DNA of 64,000 nt from an uncultured Porphyromonadaceae bacterium (GCA_900548975.1 URMS01000011.1:1-64000), one strand, 5' to 3'. Numbered from the stretch's first letter, positions 24,480-33,576 are shown. The notes: generated by a model not told the origin, from the sequence alone. Numbers and translations are program-made.

Positions 24480-25507
24480 TTTGACAGTGATTTTTCTTGT
24501 ATTTTTTGAGCCTCTATTGCTTGCTGTTTTCGTCGTTCTCGGATTTCTTCGGTTTCCTCAGTCATATACGTTTTGTCAAAGCCCCGTTTCGTTTCATCCA
24601 TCAAATGTATCAGATATGCAGCATAATCATCGACGATATTTCCGGTTATTACGAGATAATCTTGAATTATTCTCTCAAGCGATTTGCCTCGAATTATCCA
24701 GGCAGTCGGATTCATGGGATAAAATTCAAGAGAGCGACTAGCACAGTAATATGTAAACTCATCGTAACGATTGAACTTTTCACAATATCCAAATGCAAGT
24801 TCAGCCATCTGACAAGCAACTGTTTCGGTATCTGTCAGAGGTGTCATGTATGTTCCGACCTGGACAGCGGAATCGCAAATTTCAAAATCCTGCTTAATCC
24901 ACCATGACGGATTCATCTGATTGGTTGTCAATTCGAGATTTATCCATTCTTCCGGCGTAATATTATCTTCATCTTTATACATAATGTAGCAATGTCGCGG
25001 AGCGTGGGCTAATGACGCCTCGACGTTTAATTCACTTGCAAGGATTTTATACATCCAAGGGAGTGAACGACACTGCCCTTTATGTGTTTTTAGCGTTCTG
25101 CTGACAAATTGACATTCCCAAGGCTCTTTGTCCATTGAAAAAGTTTCAAAGTCATAGGTGTACGGAGTATATCCATTCCCGGAAAATGGGCTGACAATAT
25201 ATGAGCTGATTGCCATTTGCATACCTGTTTTGTATGTATGGAGCTTATTTACAGCGTAGAAGGAGAGTATAAATCTCTTTATTCTATCTATCTCATCGCA
25301 GAAATCAGTTTTATAATCCAATTTCCCCTCATAATATGCCCATTCCGCAAGAAAAACGGCTCTCTTTATTGACAGACTGTCTCGTCCCGCAAGCATATCC
25401 GACATTTCATTAAAAGCAGACACATAATAATCCTCAGCTGTCATTGATTGCGCTTTTACCGACAGCTGCAGCGAAAATAATAGAAGATATAGCCATAACC
25501 ACCTCAT
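24476..25507 (-). CDS. Secreted transglutaminase-like protein
   Basis: The 343-residue protein has a signal peptide (MRWLWLYLLLFSLQLSVKAQ). HKGQCRSLPWMYKILASELN (about residues 141-160), then SLAHAPRHCYIMYKDED and EWINLELTTNQ supply a Cys-His-Asp/Glu series in the order of the transglutaminase/papain-like fold. A helical part rich in YCASRSLEFYPMNPTAWIIR-type TPR-like sequence follows, and the end is a charged helix. It heads the operon with the Rhs-derived metallopeptidase. The exact -7 element TAAATTTG (minus strand 25512-25519) ends four bases before the ATG, implying a nearly leaderless mRNA. Role unknown. Confidence 0.65.
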   Translation of the reverse strand: MRWLWLYLLLFSLQLSVKAQSMTAEDYYVSAFNEMSDMLAGRDSLSIKRAVFLAEWAYYEGKLDYKTDFCDEIDRIKRFILSFYAVNKLHTYKTGMQMAISSYIVSPFSGNGYTPYTYDFETFSMDKEPWECQFVSRTLKTHKGQCRSLPWMYKILASELNVEASLAHAPRHCYIMYKDEDNITPEEWINLELTTNQMNPSWWIKQDFEICDSAVQVGTYMTPLTDTETVACQMAELAFGYCEKFNRYDEFTYYCASRSLEFYPMNPTAWIIRGKSLERIIQDYLVITGNIVDDYAAYLIHLMDETKRGFDKTYMTEETEEIRERRKQQAIEAQKIQEKSLSK

Positions 25508-25555
25508 ATTGCAAATTTAATAAAATCATTTGAATAAGTGTATTTTCAGAATATG

Positions 25556-25940
25556 TTATACAACATCAGTTCCAAGGCGAATAACCGAATCAATTTCTTC
25601 AACCAGATCAAGAACAATGACGACCACTGCGTGATAATGTCCCACGACCAGTTCGGCAAGATACCGCAATCGCTGGAGATGGAGCAGCAAATCCTTCAGG
25701 CGGAACTTGATACAGTTGATGAGAACCTCGAAGTGGTGAAGCAACAAGGGCATGATGTGTCGCGTGGTATACTCAAAGGTCTTATCAAGCGCAAGGAAAA
25801 CCTTACCGCAAAGATTGCCACTATCCAGTACCAGATGGACCAGAATAAGGATGCCGTCGTTGACTTCAAGCAGATGGGTATCGACCACATATTTGTGGAC
25901 GAAAGCCATTATCAGAACTTTTTGCGGCTACCGATTTTTA
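25556..25940 (+). pseudogene. Fragment of a large ICE-type helicase/methylase protein
   Basis: The frame encodes NRINFFNQIKNNDDHCVIMS, a coiled stretch, and DFKQMGIDHIFVDESHYQNF, matching the DEAD/SNF2-like helicase part of the roughly 2000-residue helicase-methylase proteins of Bacteroidales mobile elements. Neither start nor the rest of the protein is present, and sequence similarity ends near 25930. It is a relic of an earlier element. Confidence 0.65.
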
Positions 25941-26049
25941 CGCATATAGCATTGAATTTTAATGATTCAGCTATTGCATTAGTTCCGATTAATTTTATGT
26001 TGGGTCATTCACCAACTAAAACATTAAATGATAGCATCAAGATTGAAAC

Positions 26050-26264
26050 CAAAGTTCCCGATGCTCCTTCAGACCATGAAGGACATCGGCTACGCTGGCG
26101 CCTACATCGGTGAGATCAGGCGTCTTGGCCATTGGATTATAAGCCAGGAGGGCGCTAATCGATGGAACGACTACTCCGAGATTGAAGCCGTAATGAGAGA
26201 AATGTATCACAACCGCCACACCTTAACCAACCATCTCATAGTTCCTCCCGATATGACAACCTGA
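26050..26264 (+). pseudogene. Fragment resembling a tyrosine recombinase N-terminal domain
   Basis: The 70-residue stretch (LLQTMKDIGYAGAYIGEIRR, then WNDYSEIEAVMREMYHNRHT) resembles the SAM-like N-terminal region of Bacteroidales site-specific integrases or related transposases. There is no catalytic domain. It sits directly after the helicase fragment in a shifted frame. Confidence 0.4.
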
Positions 26265-26298
26265 GTGTGGAGTTCACACCGGGAGGCTATTTATATGT

Positions 26299-28722
26299 TC
26301 ATAACTTTTGCCCTGAGACATCGTCGTTAGTGATGCGGGCTGCTGTTTTCTTCACAACCGCATTGAGCGAGCCAAACCTATAACTGAACGATACGCCGAA
26401 ATACGATTGGTGATACGATGTCTGAGTTTGCTCCGATATGAGGTCGGAATTGATTCCGTAGTTGCAGAATACCCGCGTACGCGGTCCGAAGGGACGATTG
26501 GCGCTGACACGCACAGTCAGCCGGTCTTCCTTAAGGAATGCGCGCTGCAGGCTCAGTCCATAGTGAATGCCGTCGGCACCCATTTTTGAATAGGAGTAGA
26601 CACTGCCGATATTACCGCTATACCAGCTTCCGTAGACGCGAAGCTGAAGCTTCCAGGGCAGTTTCTGCGAGATATTGATATAGGGATTTATAATCCCGCG
26701 GGTCTCTCTAAGACCGACCGACGGATATTTGTAGCTGTTGAGACCTCCCCATAGATTCATCATCACCTGGGTCTTCGCGAACGGCGACCACTGGCAGTAG
26801 AGGCTCACATTGAACTGCCGGGAGTGATTGATATTGCCGTAGGTGTAGTAGGTATGCTCGTCGACAACGGTCTTGAACTGACCGATGTTATCGTTGCTGA
26901 AATTGGCGCCGAGAGTGAAGTCGAGATTGAATTTGGCCTTGATGAGGCTGTAGTTGAAGTTTATCTGATTCTGTGTGGAACTCTTGAGGTCGGGATTGCC
27001 CTGACTCGTCACCAGCGGTGTCTCGTTGACCGTGGGATCGAGGTAATAGACGCCGGGACGGTATATGCGGCGGTTGTACGAAATCTTGATGGTGTTGGCG
27101 TCGTCGGGATTATAGCTCAGAGCGACATTAGGTGCGAAATCGCTGAGATTGCTGCCGAACTTGCGTGCGTCGCCTATGAGATATTTGGCCGAAAGGCGCG
27201 AAAATTCATAGCGGAGACCTGCGCGGGCGCCGAATTTTTTGAGCTTGAGACGGTAGTCGAAATAGGCTGCGCCGATCGAAGTGCGGTGTATGAAATCGTC
27301 CTCGGTCCCGTTGGCACCGATATAGTCGCGGCGGGTAGTGGAGTGGTTGTTGCGATGCACGAATTTGCCGCCGACATCTACCTTGTGCCTGTCGCCGACG
27401 GGCCGCGTCCAGTCGAGCTGCACCGTGTGCTCGGCGTATTTCAGATGCGAATCGGCATCAATGCCCGTATAGGCCATGGGCGGATTCACCATATCGAAGT
27501 ATTCGGTCTCCTCTGCCCTCTTCTGATTGGTGGTGCTTATCTGGTATGATAGCGTTATGGTCTCGCCCTTGCGGCGGGTGCTGCGCTGATAGTTGGCCAC
27601 ACCTCCGAAATCGAGATAGCGGTTTTCGCGATAGCCCGTGCGGCTGCGGTAGCTGTAGACCGGCGAACCGTCGGCCTCCGACAGGCTTGTATAGGCGGTG
27701 CTGAACGGATCGGAACCGGAAAGATAGAAATTACCCTCTATAGTTATCAGATTGAGCGTGTCGGGCTCATAACTGGCCTCAAAACCGCCGTATCCGGCGT
27801 TGTTCCGGCTGTAGCCGTCGGTCGTGGTATAAAGCTCGCGCCCGCTCGACCGATAAGTGCCTTTCTGCCATGTGCTGTATTCCGACTCCCGTCGGTCGGT
27901 ATTGTAGTATCCGCCGTTGAGAGAAAATGTCACCTTGTCGATCTGAGATGTCAGCCAGAGATTGGCCATGGGCACAAGGTTGCGCGTGTCGAACCACAGA
28001 TTGGCATTGCCCATCACGCCCTTCAGAGCCGTCTGGGTGTCGGTGACTATATTCAGTATCGCACCCACGCCTTCGGCGTCCTCGCGCGCTCCGGGGTCGG
28101 TAATGACCTCTACTTTCTTAATGCTCGAAGCCGGGATGGCCTTGAAAATATCCTTGGCGTTATTGGTAAATGCGTTGTTCGGGCGTCCGTTCTTGTAGAT
28201 CCTGAAGTTCGACGAACCGTTGATAAGTATCGTTCCGTCGGCCTCTACTGTCACCATCGGCACCTTTTGGAGTATCTCGCTGAGGGTAGATGTGGGAGCC
28301 TCGCTGTCGGCCTGCACATCGTAGCCGATGCGGTCGATTTCCTTGACCACGAGCGGCCGCTGGGCCGTCACCGTGATTTCGTTGAGGCTCGTGGACGATG
28401 GCAGGAGCACGATCTTGCCGAAGTCGGCCGAAGGCGCCGTCTCCGATAGCGTAAAGCGCCGCTCAGCGGGCCGCGACGTCATGCCGACCAACGACAGCCT
28501 GTAGTCGCCCGGTGCGGCGAGAGAGGCGTTTATGAGGCCGTCGTCGCCTGTTACGGCTCCGGCTACAGGCCGCACGGTATCCGGCAGGGCGAAAATGCGC
28601 CAGGTCACGAAACTTTCGGCATTGCCGAGGCTGTCGACGGCAGCGGCGCTGACGCGATAGTCGGCCGCCCATACCGCCGCGGGAAGAAGAGAGAGAAACA
28701 GAAAGGAGCTAAAACGTGTCAT
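26299..28722 (-). CDS. Outer-membrane beta-barrel (TonB-receptor-like) protein
   Basis: The protein has about 807 residues from ATG 28722 (MTRFSSFLFLSLLPAAVWAA, signal peptide); an ATG 15 bases upstream is possible. After an N-terminal carboxypeptidase-regulatory-like beta sandwich (about 25-110) comes a plug-like domain (LNEITVTAQRPLVVKEID, SEILQKVPMVTVEADGTILI, IKKVEVITDPGAREDAEGVG) and then a barrel with the outer_membrane_beta-barrel_3 pattern (NPDLKSSTQNQINFNYSLIK). Proteins of this class lack a clear SusD partner and import small substrates or act in envelope remodelling. No partner gene lies next to it. Confidence 0.85.
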   Translation of the reverse strand: MTRFSSFLFLSLLPAAVWAADYRVSAAAVDSLGNAESFVTWRIFALPDTVRPVAGAVTGDDGLINASLAAPGDYRLSLVGMTSRPAERRFTLSETAPSADFGKIVLLPSSTSLNEITVTAQRPLVVKEIDRIGYDVQADSEAPTSTLSEILQKVPMVTVEADGTILINGSSNFRIYKNGRPNNAFTNNAKDIFKAIPASSIKKVEVITDPGAREDAEGVGAILNIVTDTQTALKGVMGNANLWFDTRNLVPMANLWLTSQIDKVTFSLNGGYYNTDRRESEYSTWQKGTYRSSGRELYTTTDGYSRNNAGYGGFEASYEPDTLNLITIEGNFYLSGSDPFSTAYTSLSEADGSPVYSYRSRTGYRENRYLDFGGVANYQRSTRRKGETITLSYQISTTNQKRAEETEYFDMVNPPMAYTGIDADSHLKYAEHTVQLDWTRPVGDRHKVDVGGKFVHRNNHSTTRRDYIGANGTEDDFIHRTSIGAAYFDYRLKLKKFGARAGLRYEFSRLSAKYLIGDARKFGSNLSDFAPNVALSYNPDDANTIKISYNRRIYRPGVYYLDPTVNETPLVTSQGNPDLKSSTQNQINFNYSLIKAKFNLDFTLGANFSNDNIGQFKTVVDEHTYYTYGNINHSRQFNVSLYCQWSPFAKTQVMMNLWGGLNSYKYPSVGLRETRGIINPYINISQKLPWKLQLRVYGSWYSGNIGSVYSYSKMGADGIHYGLSLQRAFLKEDRLTVRVSANRPFGPRTRVFCNYGINSDLISEQTQTSYHQSYFGVSFSYRFGSLNAVVKKTAARITNDDVSGQKL

Positions 28723-28840
28723 GCCTATTAGACACATGTACTATCCCGTTGTTACACCTGCCTGCTAATTACTATAAAAAAAGTCGCACCAGCAACTGAA
28801 CCGATGCGACCATATCGGACTGGATAAGTAAAATGTCGTG

Positions 28841-30940
28841 TTATTCGCCTACCGACTGTACGAAGTTGAGCGAACGGTTGTCGACCTTGCTGTCGCCCAG
28901 AAGGAGGGGCAGGGCGTTGTTGCGGCGGCCGATGCCGAAGGTCTGGTTGAAGCGCTGGCCATACTCGGCTTCGTTGAAGGGACGGTTGTCGGTGTTGATG
29001 TCGGTAACCTGGAATACAACGACAGCGCGGTTGCCCTTGACGGGGCCTACGAGCTTGCCCTTGGGTGCGGCTGCGATGGCACCCTGGATGCCGCTTTCGG
29101 CATAGCCGATGCTCACGGGCATCACGCCTGCGAGAGCCACATCGCCTTCCATTTTTTCCGATTTCATAACGCCTGCATAGCCTGCGATGTCGCTTGCCTT
29201 GCCTGCGTAGTCAGCCACAAGCTTGTCGGCCTTCTTGCCGTTGCGGGCCTGGGCGCGGAGCTGGTTCACTACAGCGGCGCTGTTCCAGGGCATGTAGTCG
29301 TCGTATACGTCGGTCACGGCGAGAGCTATGAGGTAGCTCTGCTTGTCGTCCTGCAGCATGGGCGATACCTGGCCCTTGTTGGCCTCGAGGGCCCACTTGA
29401 CAAAGCGGCGAGATTCGGCGGCGTTGCCCACGCCGGTCGAGGATGCGCTCACCTGGTCAGTGAGAACGGAGTATCCGGCAGCCTCGGCATTGGCTGTGAA
29501 GTCGGCGGCCGAGGAGTTGTTGCTTACATAGGTGCGGAGATCGCCCGAAAGCTTGTCGATAGTAGCCTGCGAGGGATCTACGGTATATTCGATAGTGGCG
29601 ATGTCGTAGTAGCTTACGGGGCTGTTGCGCTTGTTGACCATGTAGACGCCTTCGACAGGCTGACCCTGCACGGTGTCGTTGATTACAAAAGCCTTGCCGA
29701 TAGCGGCTGTGGCGAGCGCGTTCTTCATACGGTCGGTGAGACCGATGCCTTCCAGAGGAGTCCATACGCTGTCCTGACCCTGTACGTTGGCGCCATCGCT
29801 GATTTCAGCGGCGGTCTTGCCGGAGTTGATCAGAGCGGCGATGCTGTCGAGGCTTGTGCCGGGGACAGCCTGTACCATGCTGATGTTGATGGAGTCGATA
29901 CCGGTGGTTACGCCGTTGAGCTTGGCGATGGTGTAGGTGTCGGCCTCCTGTGCTATTACGGCAGCCTGGCCGGCGGTATGTTCGTCGAGGAATGTCTTCA
30001 GACGGTTGTCGCGGATGGCCGAGCGGGGCACGTTCACGTTGTTGACGATGAAGTTGGGATCGTTGGCCACGCCCTGTGTGCCTTCGGTCTGGTTAAGAGC
30101 CATCACGGCGTTCTCCACAGCCTGCTGTGCGGCAGTGCGGTCTTCGGGCGAAGGCTCGACGGGCACATAGATGTAGCTTACCTCGCGGGTCTCTTCGTCG
30201 AGACGGTAGTTCTGCTTCTGCGAATCCCAGAGGGCTTTTACATCGGCATCGGAGAATTCGATCTGGTCATCGGCTACGGTGCTTGCATCGACAGTTACGA
30301 ACTCGATGTGGCGGGTAGTGGCGTTATCGTCGTAGAAGCTCTTGGCGTCGAGATTGTTGTAGGTATAGAGACCGGTTATGAGGCTCATCAGTTTCTGATT
30401 GAGCATGGTGTTCTCCATTTCCTTTTCCTGGTTGGCCCAGATGCGGCGCAGTTCCTCGCCGGCCTGCGGACGGAGACCATACTTGGCCGGATTCATCATG
30501 GCGTCGTATACGGCGGCACCGCTCACTTCGGGGAGCTGGAGCTGCTGCGACAGATACATCACCATCTGGTATGCGGCGGGGTGCATGTTGGGGCCTGTGA
30601 GGGCGTCGGAGATTTCCTTGTCGGTAACAGTGATACCGAGTTCGTCGTATTCTTTCTGGAGGAGTTTCTCGGTGAGGAGACCCTGAACGACAGTCTGCGA
30701 AAGCACGTCGTTGCTATAGTCGCGGCCCTGGTTGCGGAGCTGCTCTCCGGTCTGGGTCAGACGGTTCTGATAGTCCTGATACTCCACTGTCACACCACCG
30801 GCCTTGGCCACGGTAGTGGGAGAGCCGAAATAGGTGCGTCCTGAGGTGAGGAAGTCGCCCAGGATGAATGCAAGCAGTGCCACGATGATGATAATGAACA
30901 GCAGCACCGACTTGTTTCTGATTTTCTCTAAGGTTGCCAT
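28841..30940 (-). CDS. PpiD/SurA-like periplasmic peptidyl-prolyl isomerase
   Basis: The 699-residue foldase has one N-terminal membrane anchor (SVLLFIIIIVALLAFILGDF, about residues 10-29) and the remainder in the periplasm. A SurA_N-like helical domain (GVTVEYQDYQNRLTQTGEQL, EKLLQKEYDELGITVTDKEI) is followed by a rotamase-like region and a C-terminal tail (FNEAEYGQRFNQTFGIG). It helps outer-membrane proteins fold. A -7 element TATCTTTG lies on the minus strand at 30981-30988. Length is normal for Bacteroidales PpiD-like proteins. Confidence 0.85.
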   Translation of the reverse strand: MATLEKIRNKSVLLFIIIIVALLAFILGDFLTSGRTYFGSPTTVAKAGGVTVEYQDYQNRLTQTGEQLRNQGRDYSNDVLSQTVVQGLLTEKLLQKEYDELGITVTDKEISDALTGPNMHPAAYQMVMYLSQQLQLPEVSGAAVYDAMMNPAKYGLRPQAGEELRRIWANQEKEMENTMLNQKLMSLITGLYTYNNLDAKSFYDDNATTRHIEFVTVDASTVADDQIEFSDADVKALWDSQKQNYRLDEETREVSYIYVPVEPSPEDRTAAQQAVENAVMALNQTEGTQGVANDPNFIVNNVNVPRSAIRDNRLKTFLDEHTAGQAAVIAQEADTYTIAKLNGVTTGIDSINISMVQAVPGTSLDSIAALINSGKTAAEISDGANVQGQDSVWTPLEGIGLTDRMKNALATAAIGKAFVINDTVQGQPVEGVYMVNKRNSPVSYYDIATIEYTVDPSQATIDKLSGDLRTYVSNNSSAADFTANAEAAGYSVLTDQVSASSTGVGNAAESRRFVKWALEANKGQVSPMLQDDKQSYLIALAVTDVYDDYMPWNSAAVVNQLRAQARNGKKADKLVADYAGKASDIAGYAGVMKSEKMEGDVALAGVMPVSIGYAESGIQGAIAAAPKGKLVGPVKGNRAVVVFQVTDINTDNRPFNEAEYGQRFNQTFGIGRRNNALPLLLGDSKVDNRSLNFVQSVGE

Positions 30941-31121
30941 TGTATGATAAGTGGTTTAATATTTTTCGGATAAAAGCGCACAAAGATACGGTTTTTCCGC
31001 CAAAAAATCAAAACGGAAACCCCGAAAACACCCCCTCCGGGTCATTATTTAGGCATTATTAGTGCCGGTGGGGCAAAAAAGCGGCGAAAAGGGCGTTGAA
31101 CCGCAGGCAAGCGTCGGACGT

Positions 31122-31290
31122 TTAGAGTATGTATACTTTTGACTTATGTTAAGATTTAGAGAGAATTTCAGAGTATGTTTGGATATTGAGTGAAGGAGTT
31201 ATGGGGTTCCATAACGACTGAACGAAATCTTCAAACAGACCTGAAAGACCTCTAAAGATTTCATAAAGTTAAAAGTAAACATACTCTTAG
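31122..31290. repeat. MITE-like imperfect palindrome of about 169 bp
   Basis: Both ends share the inverted sequence AGAGTATGT(A/T)TACTTTT followed by (G/A)ACTT and ATG. Similarity continues inward through AAGATTTAGAG-type arms to a central hairpin GTTATGG(GGTT)CCATAAC at 31198-31215. No frame is coded. The whole unit could fold as one long hairpin. 30941-31121 holds nothing else beyond the ppiD promoter. Confidence 0.65.
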
Positions 31291-31306
31291 ACAAAAAAGC
31301 GACGAC

Positions 31307-31771
31307 ATGAAAAGAATCGTTTCAACAGCATTACTGACCCTGACGTGCGCCGGGATGGCCACGGCCCAGGGCTTTGTCAACGTCGGCTACGCCGGCGATG
31401 GATTCGCATTCTCCATCGGTACGCCGGTCTATCCGACTGTCGTAGTACCTGCGGCTCCCGCTGTGGTACCGGCAGTGATTCCTCTCATGCCCGGCTACGA
31501 CGATTACGGGCACTACGACAAACACATGCGCAAGGCCCGGAAATATGCCCGGAAAGCAGCCAAGCACTATCGCAAGGCCGTCGGCCGTCCGGCTCCGGTA
31601 CGCTCAGGCGCCATGATAGCCACACCTTTCGGCACCGTATATCTCGGAACCCCGGCCCGCTACGACTACGACGACGATGACTGGGATGACGATGACTACG
31701 AAGACTACTACGAGCACATGCACAAAAAGCACAAGAAGCACAAGAAGCACCACCATCACGATGATGATTAG
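31307..31771 (+). CDS. Small secreted protein with Asp-rich and His/Lys-rich tail
   Basis: The 154-residue protein has a signal peptide (MKRIVSTALLTLTCAGMATA-QG). The middle has a proline/valine-rich stretch, then a basic helix with repeated Y-x-x-K (HMRKARKYARKAAKHYRKAV). The last 40 residues are extreme in composition: a run of Asp with Tyr and Trp, followed by HKKHKKHKKHHHH and DDD. Such a tail could bind divalent metal or calcium phosphate or be a charged adhesive; nothing proves this. The gene begins 17 bases after the MITE-like element, which may supply its promoter region. Confidence 0.7.
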   Translation: MKRIVSTALLTLTCAGMATAQGFVNVGYAGDGFAFSIGTPVYPTVVVPAAPAVVPAVIPLMPGYDDYGHYDKHMRKARKYARKAAKHYRKAVGRPAPVRSGAMIATPFGTVYLGTPARYDYDDDDWDDDDYEDYYEHMHKKHKKHKKHHHHDDD

Positions 31772-31774
31772 GAA

Positions 31775-32050
31775 ATTAGGAGACTAAGAGATTAGGAATT
31801 TAGGAGGGTAGGAAGATAAGACTTTAGATGCTTATTGCATAACCATAAAAAGGATTTGGGATATTGGAGGCTTGCAACCGCAATGCTCCAATATCCCAAA
31901 CTCTATAATCGCTGGCTCTTAAGCTCCTAACATCTTAGCAGCTTAGCCCCTAACCTCATAGGTTCTTAGTATCTTAGTATCTTAGTATCCTAGTCTCCTA
32001 ATTTCCTAGTCTCCTAGTCTCTTAATTTCCTAGTTTCCCAACCTCCTAAT
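31775..32050. repeat. Low-complexity spacer with a strong central hairpin
   Basis: The left side is made of purine-rich TTAGGA/ACTAAGAG-type words, the right side of complementary CTTAGTATC/TCCTAGTCTCC words, so the flanks can pair loosely. In the centre TTTGGGATATTGGAG (31855-31869) pairs perfectly with CTCCAATATCCCAAA (31886-31900), with TTGC(AACC)GCAA in the loop. No gene. Confidence 0.7.
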
Positions 32051-32053
32051 CTC

Positions 32054-33337
32054 TTAGAAGAACGCGGCGCGGACGGCGTCGACAGCGTCGAGTTTTTCCC
32101 AGGTGAAGAGTTCGACCTCGCGGGTGAAGGGGGGTTCGTAGTGCGAGGCGAAGGTCTTGGTGACGGTGCGGGGTGTGCGTCCCACATGTCCGTAGGAGGC
32201 AGTCTCGCGATAGATAGGATTGCGCAGTTTCAGACGCTCCTCTATCGCTCCGGGACGCATGTCGAAGAGCTTGTACACGCGGTCGGCGATTTCGGCGTCG
32301 GAAAGATCCACATGGGCTGTGCCATAAGTGTTTACATTGAGGCTCACCGGCGCTGCCACGCCGATGGCATATGCCACCTGCACGAGCACTCGGTCGGCGA
32401 CGCCGGCTGCTACAAGGTTCTTGGCGATATGACGTGCGGCATAGGCTGCCGAACGGTCGACCTTCGAAGGATCCTTGCCCGAGAACGCACCGCCGCCATG
32501 AGCACCATGGCCGCCGTAGGTATCGACGATTATCTTGCGACCGGTCAGACCGGTATCGCCGTGCGGGCCGCCGATCACAAACTTGCCGGTCGGATTCACG
32601 AAAAGCTTATAGTCAGTATCGAACATCGCCGAGATATTGGCGTCGAGTTTCTCGCGGAAGCGCGGTATGAGGATGTCGCGCACGTCGCGGCGTATGATTT
32701 CGAGCATTTTCTCATCGGCTTCGGCCTGGCTGATACCCTCTTGGGCGGCGTCGATAAACTCGTCGTGCTGAGTCGATACCACGATGGTGTCGATACGCAC
32801 GGGGCGGTTGTTCTCATCGTACTCCACTGTCACCTGACTCTTCGCGTCGGGGCGCAGATAGGTCATGTCGACGCCCTCGCGGCGTATTTCGGCAAGCGCC
32901 ATCAGCAGTCCGTGGCTCAGCGCAAGAGTAAGCGGTATATAGAGGGGTGTCTCGTTTGTGGCGTAGCCGAACATCATGCCCTGGTCGCCGGCGCCCTGCT
33001 CGGCAATGTCGCCGCGCTCGACACCGCGGTTGATATCGGGGCTCTGTTCGTGCACGGCAAGAAGCACACCGCAGCTGTTGCCGTCGAATCGCAGATCGGA
33101 GCGGTTGTAGCCGATCTCGTTTATCACACGGCGAGCTGTCTCCTGGAGGTCTATATAGGCCTCGCTTTTGATTTCACCCGCCACAACGACCTGGCCGGTA
33201 GTGACAAGTGTCTCGCAGGCAACCTTCGATTGCGGATCGCGGGCCAGAAATTCGTCGAGCACTGCATCGGAAATCTGATCGGCCACCTTGTCGGGATGGC
33301 CCTCGGATACGGATTCGGAAGTAAACAGATAATTCAT
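32054..33337 (-). CDS. metK: S-adenosylmethionine synthetase
   Basis: The 427-residue enzyme makes S-adenosylmethionine from methionine and ATP. Signatures are FTSESVSEGHPDKVADQISD (residues 4-23), GAGDQGMMFGYATNE (about 116-130, the methionine/ATP loop) and GGGAFSGKDPSKVDRSAAY (about 277-295). It is intact and alone in its transcript. The leader of about 200 bases carries a probable SAM-II aptamer and an intrinsic terminator, pointing to feedback control by the product. Confidence 0.97.
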   Translation of the reverse strand: MNYLFTSESVSEGHPDKVADQISDAVLDEFLARDPQSKVACETLVTTGQVVVAGEIKSEAYIDLQETARRVINEIGYNRSDLRFDGNSCGVLLAVHEQSPDINRGVERGDIAEQGAGDQGMMFGYATNETPLYIPLTLALSHGLLMALAEIRREGVDMTYLRPDAKSQVTVEYDENNRPVRIDTIVVSTQHDEFIDAAQEGISQAEADEKMLEIIRRDVRDILIPRFREKLDANISAMFDTDYKLFVNPTGKFVIGGPHGDTGLTGRKIIVDTYGGHGAHGGGAFSGKDPSKVDRSAAYAARHIAKNLVAAGVADRVLVQVAYAIGVAAPVSLNVNTYGTAHVDLSDAEIADRVYKLFDMRPGAIEERLKLRNPIYRETASYGHVGRTPRTVTKTFASHYEPPFTREVELFTWEKLDAVDAVRAAFF

Positions 33338-33378
33338 CTTTATTGAAGAATTTAGAGAGTGTTTGAATCAATACATAT

Positions 33379-33414
33379 AAAAAATTGCACCGGACTCGTC
33401 GGGCGAGCGGTGCA
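33379..33414 (-). terminator. Intrinsic terminator inside the metK leader (attenuator)
   Basis: On the minus strand TGCACCG(CT)CGCC... forms a stem with CGGTGCA via TGCACCG (33386-33392) and CGGTGCA (33408-33414), with an inner CTCG/CGAG pair, followed by ATTTTTT. It lies upstream of the metK ATG, so it can only control read-through into metK. Confidence 0.7.
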
Positions 33415-33469
33415 GCACAGGAAAACTTAAAAACCGTGTATATATAGACCCGGTACAAGGGCCGGAGAA

Positions 33470-33522
33470 ACGATTTTAGCATTTTTTCGAGTGGTTGCAA
33501 GCAGCCAAATCTGTCCACATGC
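33470..33522 (-). promoter_or_regulatory. Probable SAM-II riboswitch of metK
   Basis: On the minus strand the leader reads GUGG, then ACAGAUUUGGCUGC, UUGCAA, CCAC, an A-rich linker and UGCUAAAAUCG. GUGG/CCAC (33515-33518 with about 33489-33492) forms P1, and UUUGGC of the loop can pair with GCUAAA downstream to form the pseudoknot. This matches the conserved parts of SAM-II (GAUUU, UUGCAA, GCUAAAA). P1 is only four pairs, so the call rests mainly on the loop motifs and the gene controlled. Confidence 0.6.
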
Positions 33523-33546
33523 AATCGCGTTTCCTTGATTGCGCCG

Positions 33547-33554
33547 CAAAATTA
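33547..33554 (-). promoter_or_regulatory. -7 element of the metK promoter
   Basis: TAATTTTG on the minus strand fits TAnnTTTG exactly and would start the RNA just upstream of the riboswitch. Confidence 0.6.
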
Positions 33555-33576
33555 CGCAAAATTTTCTTACCAGCAA

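Noticed and set aside
28838..30844. 668-codon plus-strand frame opposite the PpiD-like gene
   Set aside because: No signal or domain, low-complexity Val/Gly/Ala translation; the minus strand encodes a clear foldase with a membrane anchor.
15299..31215. Link between the TCCATAACTT hairpin at 15299 and the GTTATGG/CCATAAC centre of the 31122 element
   Set aside because: They share only seven bases of stem; flanking sequence is unrelated, so chance is the simpler explanation.
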